A stretch of 64,000 nucleotides of DNA from Scheffersomyces stipitis CBS 6054. Its lineage: Eukaryota > Ascomycota > Pichiomycetes > Serinales > Debaryomycetaceae. The notes below the pieces were generated by a model, which did not search any database, was not told the origin of the DNA, and saw only the letters and a program-made list of their open reading frames with translations. A program made the translations under genes and the position numbers. Positions 50,435 through 60,128 of this stretch are shown piece by piece. The stretch covers positions 930,001 through 994,000 of the forward strand of contig NC_009045.1 in NCBI RefSeq assembly GCF_000209165.1, written 5' to 3'. Each line of letters starts with the position of its first letter. The stretch's first letter is position 1.

Positions 50435-51112
50435 TGCATGCGGACCATATCCGAGGGCGTGGGACTTACTAAAACCGGTCATGCGTTGCGTAGGCGCCGA
50501 CAGCGAAAATCTCGTATCAGATGGTTTTCCATGCATGTTATTGGCTGCAAGCCAAAAAGTGTCTGCGGAGTTTTTGCTGCCAGTTGTGTAGAGCAGACAC
50601 TCAAATGGCAACGAAGCCCTGTTTTGGTCAGTTGCGGTAATTTCGCCAGACTCAGTGGGCAGACCGTCTGCACCATTTCTTCACTTACAGACGGGCTTTG
50701 CCGACGTACGTTATTTTCGCTGCAGTTCCGAATTCGGCAATGGCAAAGAAGTTGCAACTCCTGGTGATTGGAAATTTTGGATACTTGAATTCAGATAAAG
50801 AAGCCAGACAACTTTCTATTTTTTGCAGAACATTCTGGAAGAGGCCGTGAGACTCTGTCGATTTCTTTTTTGGTAATTTTGCGGCAATTTTGCTGTCAAT
50901 GGCGCAGAATTTCTCCTATTCAACATTGCGCAACTATCAGCCAAGTAACCATCCGGTAGAAGACACAAATAGTAAAGTCTGCTCATGGTGATCTACAAAA
51001 TCTTCAGATGACAACCCTCCTCTCTCAAATCAAGGGTTCTTCTCCTCCCGCGTAATCTTGTCCTTTTTGCATCTGATAGGCTAATATTTCCGTAATAGTG
51101 TCCAGGGCTCCA

Positions 51113-51145
51113 GATAAAGAATTTTGCAGCCGTGGTGTTCCACGG
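51113..51145. promoter_or_regulatory. Duplicated hairpin element, copy 1
   Basis: GATAAAGAATTTTGCAG is followed by CCGTGGTGTTCCACGG, a perfect 6-bp hairpin with a TGTT loop. A copy with the loop reversed lies at 51693-51727. CCG and CGG arms 10 bp apart resemble an everted zinc-cluster site. It sits ~790 bp before metallothionein A and ~280 bp past the end of metallothionein B. Confidence 0.5.
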
Positions 51146-51424
51146 AGCCTAAGCACATGGCCCTAGTTGTCACAGACGCGTAGTACAGATACTGTCACTA
51201 CCGTCTGAAGCGTTTCAGTTGCATTTGTCAGCTGATTCGATCTACTAATCTTGTTAGGAAAGCCATATATTTCATAAATAGATAGATATAGAAACAAACA
51301 CAAAGTGTGTCATTTGAACACACGAACTCCTCCAAACACCGTATACAACACCATCTCAAAAACGCCTCTCATACAACACAAACGAAATACCAAAACCATA
51401 AAGAAGTCTTCCGGGGCCAGCAGT

Positions 51425-51547
51425 TCACTTCTTGGTGCAACAACCAGTTTTATTTGCACAGCATTCGCAATCACAATTTGCCAAACGAGTGCACAGCTTG
51501 CATTCGCAAGTCAGGACTTCGCTGTAATTAATCAAGTTATAAGACAT
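51425..51547 (-). CDS. Small metallothionein B, CUP1-like
   Basis: 40 residues from the ATG at 51547 to the TGA at 51425-51427. The start (MSYNLINYSEV) echoes the MSKFELVNY start of C. albicans Cup1. Nine Cys follow: TCECK, a CTG codon (Ser in this clade, giving KSC), CTR, then NCDCECCANKTGCC, ending TKK. The Cys pattern (CxC, CxCC, CC) differs from metallothionein A, so the two are not a simple recent tandem copy. A TATA box (51650-51657) lies ~103 bp upstream. A longer frame starting at 51628 has no extra family character. Confidence 0.75.
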   Translation of the reverse strand: MSYNLINYSEVLTCECKLCTRLANCDCECCANKTGCCTKK

Positions 51548-51649
51548 ATTGATGTAAGAAAAGAGTTTGTAAATTGTACTGCAGTAGACAATCGATATAT
51601 AGGAAGAAGATGGAAAAATTGCAAACAAAAAGTAGGGAAATTCGTCTCG

Positions 51650-51657
51650 TATTTATA
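51650..51657 (-). promoter_or_regulatory. TATA box of metallothionein B
   Basis: Minus-strand TATAAATA ~103 bp before the ATG at 51547. Confidence 0.5.
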
Positions 51658-51692
51658 GTTTTCGTAAGCGACATGCAACCTGTTCTCAAGGC

Positions 51693-51727
51693 GATAAGGA
51701 ATTTTTCGCAGCCGTGGAACACCACGG
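51693..51727. promoter_or_regulatory. Duplicated hairpin element, copy 2
   Basis: GATAAGGAATTTTTCGCAG is followed by CCGTGGAACACCACGG: the same flank as copy 1, but the loop is AACA, the reverse complement of TGTT. It lies ~150 bp before the metallothionein B start. Confidence 0.55.
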
Positions 51728-52170
51728 TGTAGCGGGGTAAGCCAGTGAACTTGATTTAAACAATTGAAGAAACCTCTCAACATTGAGAAAACGTTAATAT
51801 ACTGAAAGAGCATGACATCACAAAGGGGCCCAAATTATCAGAGCAAGAAGAGTTGTCAAAATCATCAAAAAATGCTACTTCAATTTGGAAAAATTGGGTA
51901 ATAAATGTAAGAATCCACAAAACTCTACAACAAAAAAACGGCATAGTGCAAATTACAACAGCACTATATAGATATCTCTTGAGCCCGTAAGGTAGAGCAG
52001 CTTGGTCTACTGTGTGCGGAGGGGTTCTGTGTTTCAGGATTTGTGTATTAGTTAATTATGTACGAGATTATGCAATGGACATCCTGCTTTCCTAAATAAA
52101 GAAGAATGTATGAGTAAGTAAGAAACAACAAGAATAATGACAAAAAGATGACAAAAAGATAAGAAGTCTA

Positions 52171-53892
52171 CTAGAACTCACCTTTGTAGTTCAAGTCGTC
52201 TCTGGCTAAGACGTCTTCCAAGATACCAGCAGAGGCGGCAACCAAACCAAGGAAAGGTCTCGATGGATCCAAAACCTTTGACAAGTATTCGGGGTGGTAT
52301 TGGGTACCACAGAAGAACTTGTGGCCCTTCAATTCAATCATTTCCATTCTGGTTTCAGTCTCGTCCTTACCGATGAACTTCAAGCCAGCAGCTTCGATCT
52401 GGTCGATCAATTTGGGGTTGACTTCGTATCTGTGTCTGTGTCTTTCGTACACAGCATCAGCACCACCATACAACTGTCTCAACTTCGACCATTCGGTGTC
52501 CTTGACAAACTTGGTCGAGTGGATACCCAATCTCATGGTACCACCCAACTTGACCTGGTCTACATCTGGCATGTATACTACAGCAGCAGTGGCCTCATCT
52601 AAGTTAGGGTCAAACTCCATAGAAGATGTTCCCTCAATGCCCAAGACGTTTCTGGCCTGTTCAATGACAGCAATCTGCAAACCCAAACATACACCCAAGT
52701 ATGGTACATCGTTTTCACGTGCGTACTTGGCAGCGGCAATCATACCTTCAATACCACGCGAGCCAAAACCTCCTGGAACCAAGATCCCATCAGCCTGACA
52801 GACAAAGTGCCATGCCTTGTGGTATTGGGACAAGTTAGCGACCTTGGTTTCCTCTTCCAAGTCGGATGATTCAACCCATTCGATCTTCAACCTTCTGTGA
52901 CATCTCATTGAAGAGTGTTCCAACGACTTGATCACAGACAAGTATGAGTCCTTCAAGTGTGTGTACTTGCCCACAAGTGCAATGGTTACGGTCTCGAACG
53001 ATCTGTCGTGGCTACTGGTCAAAAGTCTCCATTTGGTCAATAACTTTTCACCCTTGTCCAAAGAGTCCTGAGGAATTTCACCAATAGTCAACTTCTTGGT
53101 TAAATACTTCATCATTCTCTGCTCCTTCAAGAGCAATGGAACGTGATAGGTAGAGTTGACATCATGAACGGCAATAACTTGCTCAGGACCTACGTGGCAA
53201 AACATTCCGATTTTCTCAATCGTTGCTACTTCCAACTCTTCTTGACATCTACAGGCAATCATGTCAGGAGTCAAACCCAACGATCTCAAGTCTTTGATGG
53301 CAGCTTGGGTTGGTTTAGTTTTTTGCTCTCCGTGAATGACGGGAACCAACGAAACATGGATCAAGGCAAAGTTGTCTACACCTACACGGAATTGAAACTG
53401 TCTTAAAGCTTCAACAAAAGGAGCACTCTCAATGTCTCCTACAGTACCACCCAATTCGATAATACAGATTTCAGGCTCCAACCCTGTGTCGTCTACAGGA
53501 ATCTTCGCTACGCGTTCAATCCAGTCCTGGATCGCGTTGGTGATGTGTGGAACTACCTGAACCGTCTTTCCCAAGTAATCACCATTTCTTTCCTTCTCGA
53601 TCACGTGTGAGTAGATCTTACCAGTAGTAATGTTATGGTTTCTGGTCAAAGTGATGTTCAAGTATCTTTCGTAGTTACCCAAATCCAAATCGACTTCACC
53701 TCCGTCGTTCAAAACAAAACATTCGCCGTGTTCCAAAGGCGACATCGTACCAGCGTCAATGTTCATGTAGGGATCGATCTTGATGGAAGTAACTCTCAAG
53801 CCCAAAGTCTTGAACAACAAACCGGTGGAAGAAGCTAAAACACCCTTACCGATCCCGGAAATGACACCACCAGACACAACAACGTACTTCAT
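52171..53892 (-). CDS. URA7: CTP synthase
   Basis: 573 residues (yeast Ura7 579). The synthetase domain (1 to ~290) opens [17 protein letters not shown] with the P-loop, then [18 protein letters not shown] and [14 protein letters not shown]. The glutaminase domain (~300-560) has GGFGSRG, the nucleophile Cys in YLGVCLGLQ near residue 404, and His-Glu in QYHPEYLSK. It converts UTP to CTP with glutamine or ammonia, in the cytosol, and limits phospholipid synthesis. Both domains are complete. The choice between Ura7 and its paralogue Ura8 is moot if the species has one copy. Confidence 0.97.
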   Translation of the reverse strand: MKYVVVSGGVISGIGKGVLASSTGLLFKTLGLRVTSIKIDPYMNIDAGTMSPLEHGECFVLNDGGEVDLDLGNYERYLNITLTRNHNITTGKIYSHVIEKERNGDYLGKTVQVVPHITNAIQDWIERVAKIPVDDTGLEPEICIIELGGTVGDIESAPFVEALRQFQFRVGVDNFALIHVSLVPVIHGEQKTKPTQAAIKDLRSLGLTPDMIACRCQEELEVATIEKIGMFCHVGPEQVIAVHDVNSTYHVPLLLKEQRMMKYLTKKLTIGEIPQDSLDKGEKLLTKWRLLTSSHDRSFETVTIALVGKYTHLKDSYLSVIKSLEHSSMRCHRRLKIEWVESSDLEEETKVANLSQYHKAWHFVCQADGILVPGGFGSRGIEGMIAAAKYARENDVPYLGVCLGLQIAVIEQARNVLGIEGTSSMEFDPNLDEATAAVVYMPDVDQVKLGGTMRLGIHSTKFVKDTEWSKLRQLYGGADAVYERHRHRYEVNPKLIDQIEAAGLKFIGKDETETRMEMIELKGHKFFCGTQYHPEYLSKVLDPSRPFLGLVAASAGILEDVLARDDLNYKGEF

Positions 53893-55182
53893 TGTAATTT
53901 TTGGTCAAAAAGGATTAAGAGGAAAACGCAGAAAAAAGGTAGGAAGATGTTAAGGGTATAGAATTGAGACACGTAATGTGGATTTCAAAGCTATACGATT
54001 TTTTTTAGCACTATGGATTCAGTGTAGTCAGGAAACTTGTTTTTTCCTATACCTATACGTTTATAGACGGTTCTATAGATATGCCCTCTTAAATGCTATA
54101 TTTAAGCGGGAAGAAGAGAAGGGAAATGTTTTGAAATTTTTTTGAAATATTTCTCTGTTTAAATGGGATGAGCACCGCGTCGTGGACTGCCCGAATCGGC
54201 AGGATGTGCAACGGCGCTCCGTATAAGTAGCGAGGACTTTGCTGCAAGATCCATACCGCAAATTGGGTGCAAAATTTGAATGAAATATACTTTCAGTCCA
54301 ACTAGGGTTGTCATCTTGCCTCTATCTGTTCTCTCTTAGAGAAGGAAAAGCAAAGTAAGTAGATTTCAATTGAATAGAGAAATAACGAAAGAGAATTTTG
54401 TGTACTGCACTATAATCCCTGCTGATTTAGCTCTCTAGCATTTTCCTTTGTTGGATTCACTCCGTGCTACCACTTACTTTCAATTTCCACCCTAGGTATG
54501 CCGTTAAAGTCAATATTTACTTTTAAGATCGTGAGCTCAAGTTATCAGCACTTAAATAATTCATAATCCAAAGAAAAATATGAGCAATGCAACTTTTAAT
54601 GTAATCTATGACGAGCATTATGAATATGAATTTTACTTTCTTGCCGTCGACGAAGTAGCCTACTTCTAGAGGTATCACTGCTTGAATGAAATCGATTTCC
54701 ATCAACTGGTGAATAACCTTCATAGGCAGTTGTCCCATAATTGAAAGAGAGAGAGAGAGAGCAGATTACGAAGAAGAAGAAGAAGAACTCCACCATTATG
54801 GAAGATGATTACAACAGCAACAGTACATGATTCTCAAGTAAAATCATGGTATATCTATACATATCTACTATGCAATTGCATTCTACACCATGTCCGCTAG
54901 ACTATACGCCTCGTATGAAACCGTATCCATCGAAGTACCATGTCTAGCCTTCATTCTCTGCCCTCCCCTAACAGCGACGAAAGAGGTACTAGCACCTTGT
55001 TCTAGAGGAGCAGACGACTAGTAGTTGGCAGTGATACAAAGTATCTTGAATTAATCTTTGAAAATATTAGTCTTTATCTCATATTATCCTTTATTACTTT
55101 GTTAGTGTTTCTATCTTATTGAAATGATTCAATTATCAACTCTATTCTTTCACCAACAACACCAAATGTCTATCACTGTAAC
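53893..55182. other. 1.3 kb intergenic region with microsatellites
   Basis: URA7 promoter on the left and the VPS25 3' side on the right. Holds (AG)8 at 54746-54761 and (GAA)6 at 54770-54787. ATG frames at 54523-54738 (minus, 71 codons), 54596-54796 (minus) and 54890-55021 (plus, 43 codons) have no domain and partly translate the microsatellites. Confidence 0.45.
54746..54787. repeat. AG and GAA microsatellites
   Basis: (AG)8 and (GAA)6 separated by an 8-nt spacer. Confidence 0.7.
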
Positions 55183-55773
55183 CTATACGATCTTTACCCC
55201 TCCTATTCCGCCTTCATCGTCCATTAATAACTGCGCTCTTCCTTGTTTTATCAATACGTCCTTCAAGACTTTCACCAAAAGCTCTTCATCAAGATTTCTG
55301 AGGCTTTCAGGTAGACCACTATCTTCAGCCTTTGTCAATTCATACAAAGTCAAAACTGTTCCCAATTGCCCGGTTTTGTCTACAAAGTCGTACAACAACT
55401 GTGCCCATTCAGTAATCGACCTCCAATAGACATATATGCCGAGTTCGGGATTTTTCGGATTGATATATTCAGCTTTCTTTACCTTGTGAATGAGATGACT
55501 AAAGATGGCACTCTGAAAATCAGCACTAACACTTCGATTGATAGCATTATTCACAAACAAAGGCGGCAATGAATCACTTTTTCCTACATCCACAAGCTGT
55601 GAGCTCTTGACTGTGCCATTCAAGGTCATTGATGTGATCCTGAAATATTCACAGTACTGAAGTATGATCTGACTCCAGGAATCTAATTGAGTAGAAAGAA
55701 TCGTAGCATTGGGCTGTTTTGTGTAAAGAGGAGGAAACGAGTGGATTTTGGGAAACGTAAACTCTGAAGTCAT
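55183..55773 (-). CDS. VPS25: ESCRT-II subunit Vps25
   Basis: The ATG at 55773 (MTSEFTFPKIHSFPPLYT) gives 196 residues (yeast Vps25 has 202); the frame above begins at TTG. The N-terminal PPLYT motif binds Vps22/Vps36, and the first winged helix runs through LDSWSQIILQYCEYF. The second winged helix holds SITEWAQLLYDFVDKTGQLGTVLTLYEL and ends in the ESCRT-III (Vps20) contact segment. ESCRT-II sorts ubiquitinated cargo into endosomal vesicles. A palindromic TCACGTGA lies ~90 bp upstream at 55862-55869. Confidence 0.9.
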   Translation of the reverse strand: MTSEFTFPKIHSFPPLYTKQPNATILSTQLDSWSQIILQYCEYFRITSMTLNGTVKSSQLVDVGKSDSLPPLFVNNAINRSVSADFQSAIFSHLIHKVKKAEYINPKNPELGIYVYWRSITEWAQLLYDFVDKTGQLGTVLTLYELTKAEDSGLPESLRNLDEELLVKVLKDVLIKQGRAQLLMDDEGGIGGVKIV

Positions 55774-55861
55774 TCCGCCAGCGGTTCTGTAGCTTTCGAT
55801 GGCAAACAAGGTAGTAATGAAGTTATCATTATTTGAATTTAAAACTGGTTATTCAATAAAG

Positions 55862-55869
55862 TCACGTGA
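55862..55869. promoter_or_regulatory. TCACGTGA site upstream of VPS25
   Basis: GTCACGTGAC is a 10-bp palindrome of the Cbf1 type. Confidence 0.45.
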
Positions 55870-56054
55870 CCTCGATATTGAACAATTCTAGTATTCTACT
55901 GTCAGTCTATTCTTATTCTCTATGCTACTCGAACACACCTTCGTCATCAGCTCTGATTTGTATTGCTAATCTACATGTTCAATCAATATTTTCTGTGTTG
56001 ATTATGAACAATTAATTCTTATAAACTTTATTATGTGATAGTTACAAAAACCAA

Positions 56055-56869
56055 TTAAGCTTCAGCCATGTCTCTCAAACGTCTGATGGTAGATCTGACG
56101 GTGGCAGCAGCAGCAGTGGAGACGGTGTAAGCACCACCAGCAACGGTCTTTCTGCAAGACTTACAGCTCCAGATACCAGCAGCACCTCTTTGCACGGTTC
56201 TCTTACCACAGAAAGAACAGTCGTATTTAGCGTGTTGTTGGACTTCCAACTTCTTGGTTTGTCTTCTCAAGGAAGAACCGTATCTGACACCGAACTTACC
56301 GGTGATACCAACCTTCTTAGTTCTCTTAGTCCTGTAAATTGTTAGTAAAAGTTCTGAATTTAACTTAAGATGCGATGACAAAATTCAAGAATGACACCCT
56401 TCAAGTAGTAAATTTTGTAAATGACACTGACTGGTTTGTTTCGTGGAAGTGGTTCCGATGATTTTTCTAATTTGGTGCTTTTCAATTCAAATCATTAGCT
56501 TATTGCAAGTCGTTGCAAGCAAAGTGAAAAATTATAGAAAATTCATAGTACTGAAAAATTACTATGCCATCTCAATATAATCAGACGGCATTTGGGGACT
56601 CGTCAACTCTATTGAAAGCAAATCAGCATGGTTACTCTTGATAATGCTGTGACATAGCTGGTGGTCGTTGCCTTTTTTAACTGTCCTAGTTGTTCTGTAT
56701 TGTTTTGTCATGAATGTTGAAATTTTTCACATTTTTCATTTATTCGATAATTCTTGTTCTATCTGTTCTCGACAAGTGCTGGATGGATTGTTGTCGTTGT
56801 TTCGCTAACTTGTTCGTCATTCTCGTGTCATGTCATGTCATCTCTTATCTCTTCTGATATTACATACAT
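56055..56869 (-). CDS. RPL43: Ribosomal protein eL43, start codon split by an intron
   Basis: Exon 1 is only 56868-56869 (AT); exon 2 is 56055-56331, giving 92 residues, the family length. The intron (56332-56867, 536 nt) begins GTATGT and has TACTAAC 9 nt before CAG; splicing joins AT to G and forms the ATG, giving [17 protein letters not shown]4 zinc ribbon is present (CSFCGKRT and CKSCRKT). The conserved [22 protein letters not shown]-terminus follows. eL43 is a cytosolic 60S protein. The same split-ATG layout is known for S. cerevisiae RPL43A. Upstream lie Tbf1-like and CACGTG sites. Confidence 0.93.
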
Positions 56870-57911
56870 TTTACTGTAGTTATTCTATGGTAGTTAAAGC
56901 TCGAAAAGGAAGAACTGGACTGGTAAAAAAATCCTTTTCTTCATCCCTACAGACTGAGCAATGTGCGAACGTTAACTATGGAGCCACCTGAATATGCAGG
57001 ATGTGCCAGCTCTCATACTTAAGCAGCTTAACTATGGCGACTGCCAAACAGCGCGAGTCGAAAATTTTTCCACTGTTATGGGAAGATAGGCACTAATGTA
57101 CAGGATGGTTTTCATACAAGATTAACTTGAAGTTATCACGTGGATTATGAACTCTCTAGGGTTCTGCCCTAATTTGCAACCCAAATTTTGACATGCATTT
57201 GCATACATACCAACTTGCAGCCATTTGCTTTATAATCCTTCCAGAGAGCTCCTAGAAATCTCCGGAGCTTCAAGTATTCTTTGGTTTCATAAATATGACA
57301 ACTCTTGTTTTGGGAACCTGGATCTTTCTACAGTTTTGAAGCTATGAAGCAAGTTTTGTATCGTAGACATTACTGAAGTATAAAAAGGGTGCAAAAAGCA
57401 TACACCACTCCGCAAGAACTTTTTACAAAACATTTCTCTAACCAGCAACAGTGACATTGTTCTCCTGAATGGAGGTAGTCTGTTCTAGCGAACCAATGAA
57501 GTTAACATTTTTTACTATCACTTACTATTTTTAAGGTGGATTTGAACAATAATTTGAAAATATATGCATTGAGACAATTGATTTATAATACTTTAACGAA
57601 CTTGAAACTTCCAGACAATCATAATAACGTGATATGCATAAGATACTACGATATCCTATTATCAATTCTACTACTAACATATGAGCAAACTTTGATTCTG
57701 TGATACTACTATAATGCCAAGATGATAGCTAACTATAAACTCTAACACCATAAGACTAACACCATAATACTATCACACTATTAACAATACACTACATCAT
57801 ATGAGACATAGAATACCATCTATTATTTTAGCGTAATAAATTAGGAAGCATGTACCTAGTGGGTCAAGCAAATTCTGCCTCCGCACCACCGCTATCACCA
57901 ACTTGAACCAG
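56870..57911. other. Intergenic region upstream of RPL43
   Basis: The promoter of RPL43 occupies the left ~300 bp; the right half adjoins the GRR1 3' end and is AT-rich with CACCATAA repeats near 57748-57765. TATAAAAAG at 57376-57384 lies on the plus strand, with no gene visible downstream. A lone TACTAAC at ~57673 has no partner 5' splice site. Confidence 0.4.
57136..57172. promoter_or_regulatory. CACGTG plus Tbf1-like inverted pair (RPL43 promoter)
   Basis: TCACGTGG at 57136-57143 and TAGGGTTCTGCCCTAA at 57157-57172 lie 270-300 bp before the RPL43 ATG. TAGGG and CCCTA are core Tbf1-type words. In CTG-clade yeasts Tbf1 and Cbf1 drive ribosomal-protein genes in place of Rap1, so the pair fits expectation. 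Confidence 0.6.
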
Positions 57912-60128
57912 TTAAGCTGGTGGATTCCGCGGGAAAAGCGGTTCCATGTCTACATCGTCTTCGTCGTCAGCAAGAGATGGAATATTCTGGTCGTCGCTGG
58001 GAAATACCGGTGGCTGCGTGATCTGTGGGGCATTCTGCGGATTCCGTGGAGGACGTATAGGTTGTACCTGTTGCGGCATTTGACCCTGTTGCTGAAGCTG
58101 CTGTACCTGTTGTTCTATTCTTTGTTGTTGATGTTCGAAGATTCGTGTGTGGTGACGGTTCCGGATCAATCTCATGAAATAGTCTCGCATTTCTTCCGGA
58201 GTCATGTTGCCTTCATTGAGCTCGCGAAAGATTTCTCTATTAATTTCCACCATTTCCGGATTCTGCGGCTCGGTAGCATCTTGCTGGAGCAAGCCAAGAC
58301 CCCTACGGACCCATATGTTCATTTCCTCGTCATCCATGTCTACGTCGGCATTGATCTGCCTTCTTCTTCGTTCCATAAAGAGTGCCTGAATCTCGCCCTG
58401 GTCAATCAGATATGCTCTTTCTTCCATTACTTGGTTAAGGTAGTTGCGCAACTGGTTGACTCCATTACCAGAAAATACGCAGAACTGGGCTTTCTGCATC
58501 TCTGTAAAGTCCGGAGGAGGGTCACGACAGTATTGTGTGATTTCTCTACGCAAAAACGATGATATTCCCGTTAACAGCAAATGAGTCAACTTTGGACAAC
58601 TCTTTAGAAGCAAGTAAATGGGACCAATCGTCAAGTTTGTACAGTACGACAAATGGACTCGTTCCAAACAGTCCTGTTCTCCACGACGTCTGACTAACTC
58701 CAAAATGCCGCTGTCTGTGATAAGACTGCACTTCACCAAGCCTATTCTACGAAGCTTGGGCAAATTGGCCAACTCTACCAACGTCCAGTCAGTAAGCTGT
58801 GAACAACACGCCAAATCTATATACTGTATTCTGTGACAGGCACGCACCAATGAAGCTACGCCAAAGTCGGTGATAAGCCCGCAATGGCCTAGATGGATGT
58901 AATGCAAACTTCTTCCCAACTGGCTTAACGCCCGCAAAGAAGCATCAGAGATCTGGATACATTTCGATAGCACAACGTTTCTTAGTCTTGGTGCACACAA
59001 AACCAATTTCTCCACCAACTTGTCAGTAATGGCATTGCAGCCGGAGATGTCTATTATTCTTAATTTTTCAAGGTAGAAGCCCTCCGGCAACAACTCAAAC
59101 AACTTGTCTGTGATTCCGGGAGCGTTACTGATTCTAAACTCTCTGAGTTGTGATAAGTCCAAGAAGATTTTCTTCAAGTACTTGTCGGTGACCTTGGGAC
59201 AGTTGTGCAAGTCGATTTCTACTAAAGATTTACAGTTGTCGTACATCTTGAGAATGCTTTCGTCAGAGATGTTGTTGGAGTTGTTGAACTTGACTCGTTT
59301 CAACATGGGACACGATTCAAGCAAGTTCAAAATGGCTTCCTCGGAGACGTTCCCACAGCCAGGAGCATACAAGCCTTGCAAACGAACACAGTTCCGAGCT
59401 AAAGCATTAATGATGTCGTCGTGGATGTCTGTCACTCCTGTTAAATCTATGGATTGCAATTTCTCACAGTTATGAAGCACCTGAGTTATGGGATTTCTTG
59501 TCAATTTTGTGCAGTTGACCAAAGTGAGCCGTTCCAATTTGGGACAGCCGATGAAGAGCAGAAGTAATTCGTCATCTACGAGCTTAGTCATAAACGAGAG
59601 GTTCAATCTCTTGATGAACTGACGATAATCCCAATGAGTTTTACTTGAAGGAAGCTGCATTATATCCTTGATTTTCTTGAATGAAGAATCATTTTGCATG
59701 TTGGGTCTGAACCAAAGAATCTCGATAATGAGATCAGCAAATTCCTGACATACGGTCAAGAGATTGAAGAGGTCTTTGCGATCAAGATGGTGAAACACCT
59801 GAAGAAGAACTTCGGTAGGTAAACGTAACAACGACGTCTTGTCAATAATAGTTTCGATCAGGTGGCTATGGGCAGCTTCCAGAAGTCTGCGGTTGGTGAT
59901 AATGGCGTCGCGCACTTCACGGAAGTCAGTGTATTCGTTATCCATGAGAAACTCCGAGTCATGGTGTCGGCGATAAGGATGGGAGTAGGTAGAGTTATCG
60001 TTTTTGGCGTTGTTTTTCGAGATGGGATCGCTTCTCGAGTCATCTCTGGATTTTGAAGGCAGAGCCGGTCTGATGGAGTTGGAAGCAGAGCCATTAGAGT
60101 CGTCTTCTATGCTGTTCGGGGAGCTCAT
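57912..60128 (-). CDS. GRR1: F-box leucine-rich-repeat protein Grr1
   Basis: 738 residues from the ATG at 60128. A disordered N terminus (1-95) is followed by the F-box at ~100-140 (SLLRLPTEVLLQVFHHLDRKDLFNLLTVC) and about a dozen cysteine-containing LRRs (~175-520), for example CPKLERLTLVNCTKLTR and CKSLVEIDLHNCPKVTD. The C-terminal ~120 residues are Gln/Pro-rich. Grr1 is the substrate receptor of an SCF ubiquitin ligase controlling glucose and amino-acid sensing, G1 cyclins and morphogenesis. The LRR order and Cys periodicity are those of Grr1. It is smaller than S. cerevisiae Grr1 (1151) because it lacks the long N-terminal extension. Confidence 0.93.
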   Translation of the reverse strand: MSSPNSIEDDSNGSASNSIRPALPSKSRDDSRSDPISKNNAKNDNSTYSHPYRRHHDSEFLMDNEYTDFREVRDAIITNRRLLEAAHSHLIETIIDKTSLLRLPTEVLLQVFHHLDRKDLFNLLTVCQEFADLIIEILWFRPNMQNDSSFKKIKDIMQLPSSKTHWDYRQFIKRLNLSFMTKLVDDELLLLFIGCPKLERLTLVNCTKLTRNPITQVLHNCEKLQSIDLTGVTDIHDDIINALARNCVRLQGLYAPGCGNVSEEAILNLLESCPMLKRVKFNNSNNISDESILKMYDNCKSLVEIDLHNCPKVTDKYLKKIFLDLSQLREFRISNAPGITDKLFELLPEGFYLEKLRIIDISGCNAITDKLVEKLVLCAPRLRNVVLSKCIQISDASLRALSQLGRSLHYIHLGHCGLITDFGVASLVRACHRIQYIDLACCSQLTDWTLVELANLPKLRRIGLVKCSLITDSGILELVRRRGEQDCLERVHLSYCTNLTIGPIYLLLKSCPKLTHLLLTGISSFLRREITQYCRDPPPDFTEMQKAQFCVFSGNGVNQLRNYLNQVMEERAYLIDQGEIQALFMERRRRQINADVDMDDEEMNIWVRRGLGLLQQDATEPQNPEMVEINREIFRELNEGNMTPEEMRDYFMRLIRNRHHTRIFEHQQQRIEQQVQQLQQQGQMPQQVQPIRPPRNPQNAPQITQPPVFPSDDQNIPSLADDEDDVDMEPLFPRNPPA

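Larger units (their letters stand above)
50327..51424. other. Intergenic region between the metallothionein genes
   Basis: Promoter of metallothionein A. It holds TATATAAA at 50427-50434 (minus strand), an Ace1-like ATTTTGCTGT near 50887-50896, and one copy of the duplicated hairpin element at 51113-51145. Several ORFs (50235-50591, 50438-50767, 51305-51658) have odd codon use and no domain. Confidence 0.45.
51548..52170. other. Intergenic region 5' of metallothionein B
   Basis: Promoter of metallothionein B, with its TATA box and hairpin copy 2, followed by the URA7 3' side. No other feature seen. Confidence 0.45.

Noticed and set aside
51305..51658. 117-codon plus-strand frame over metallothionein B
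   Set aside because: It is the antisense of a convincing Cys-rich gene and begins in odd sequence.
54523..54796. Two minus-strand frames (71 and 66 codons)
   Set aside because: One translates the (GAA) and (AG) microsatellites; the other has no recognised character and no support beyond length.
57673..57686. Isolated TACTAAC followed by AG
   Set aside because: No 5' splice site upstream on the same strand, and no coding frames to join.
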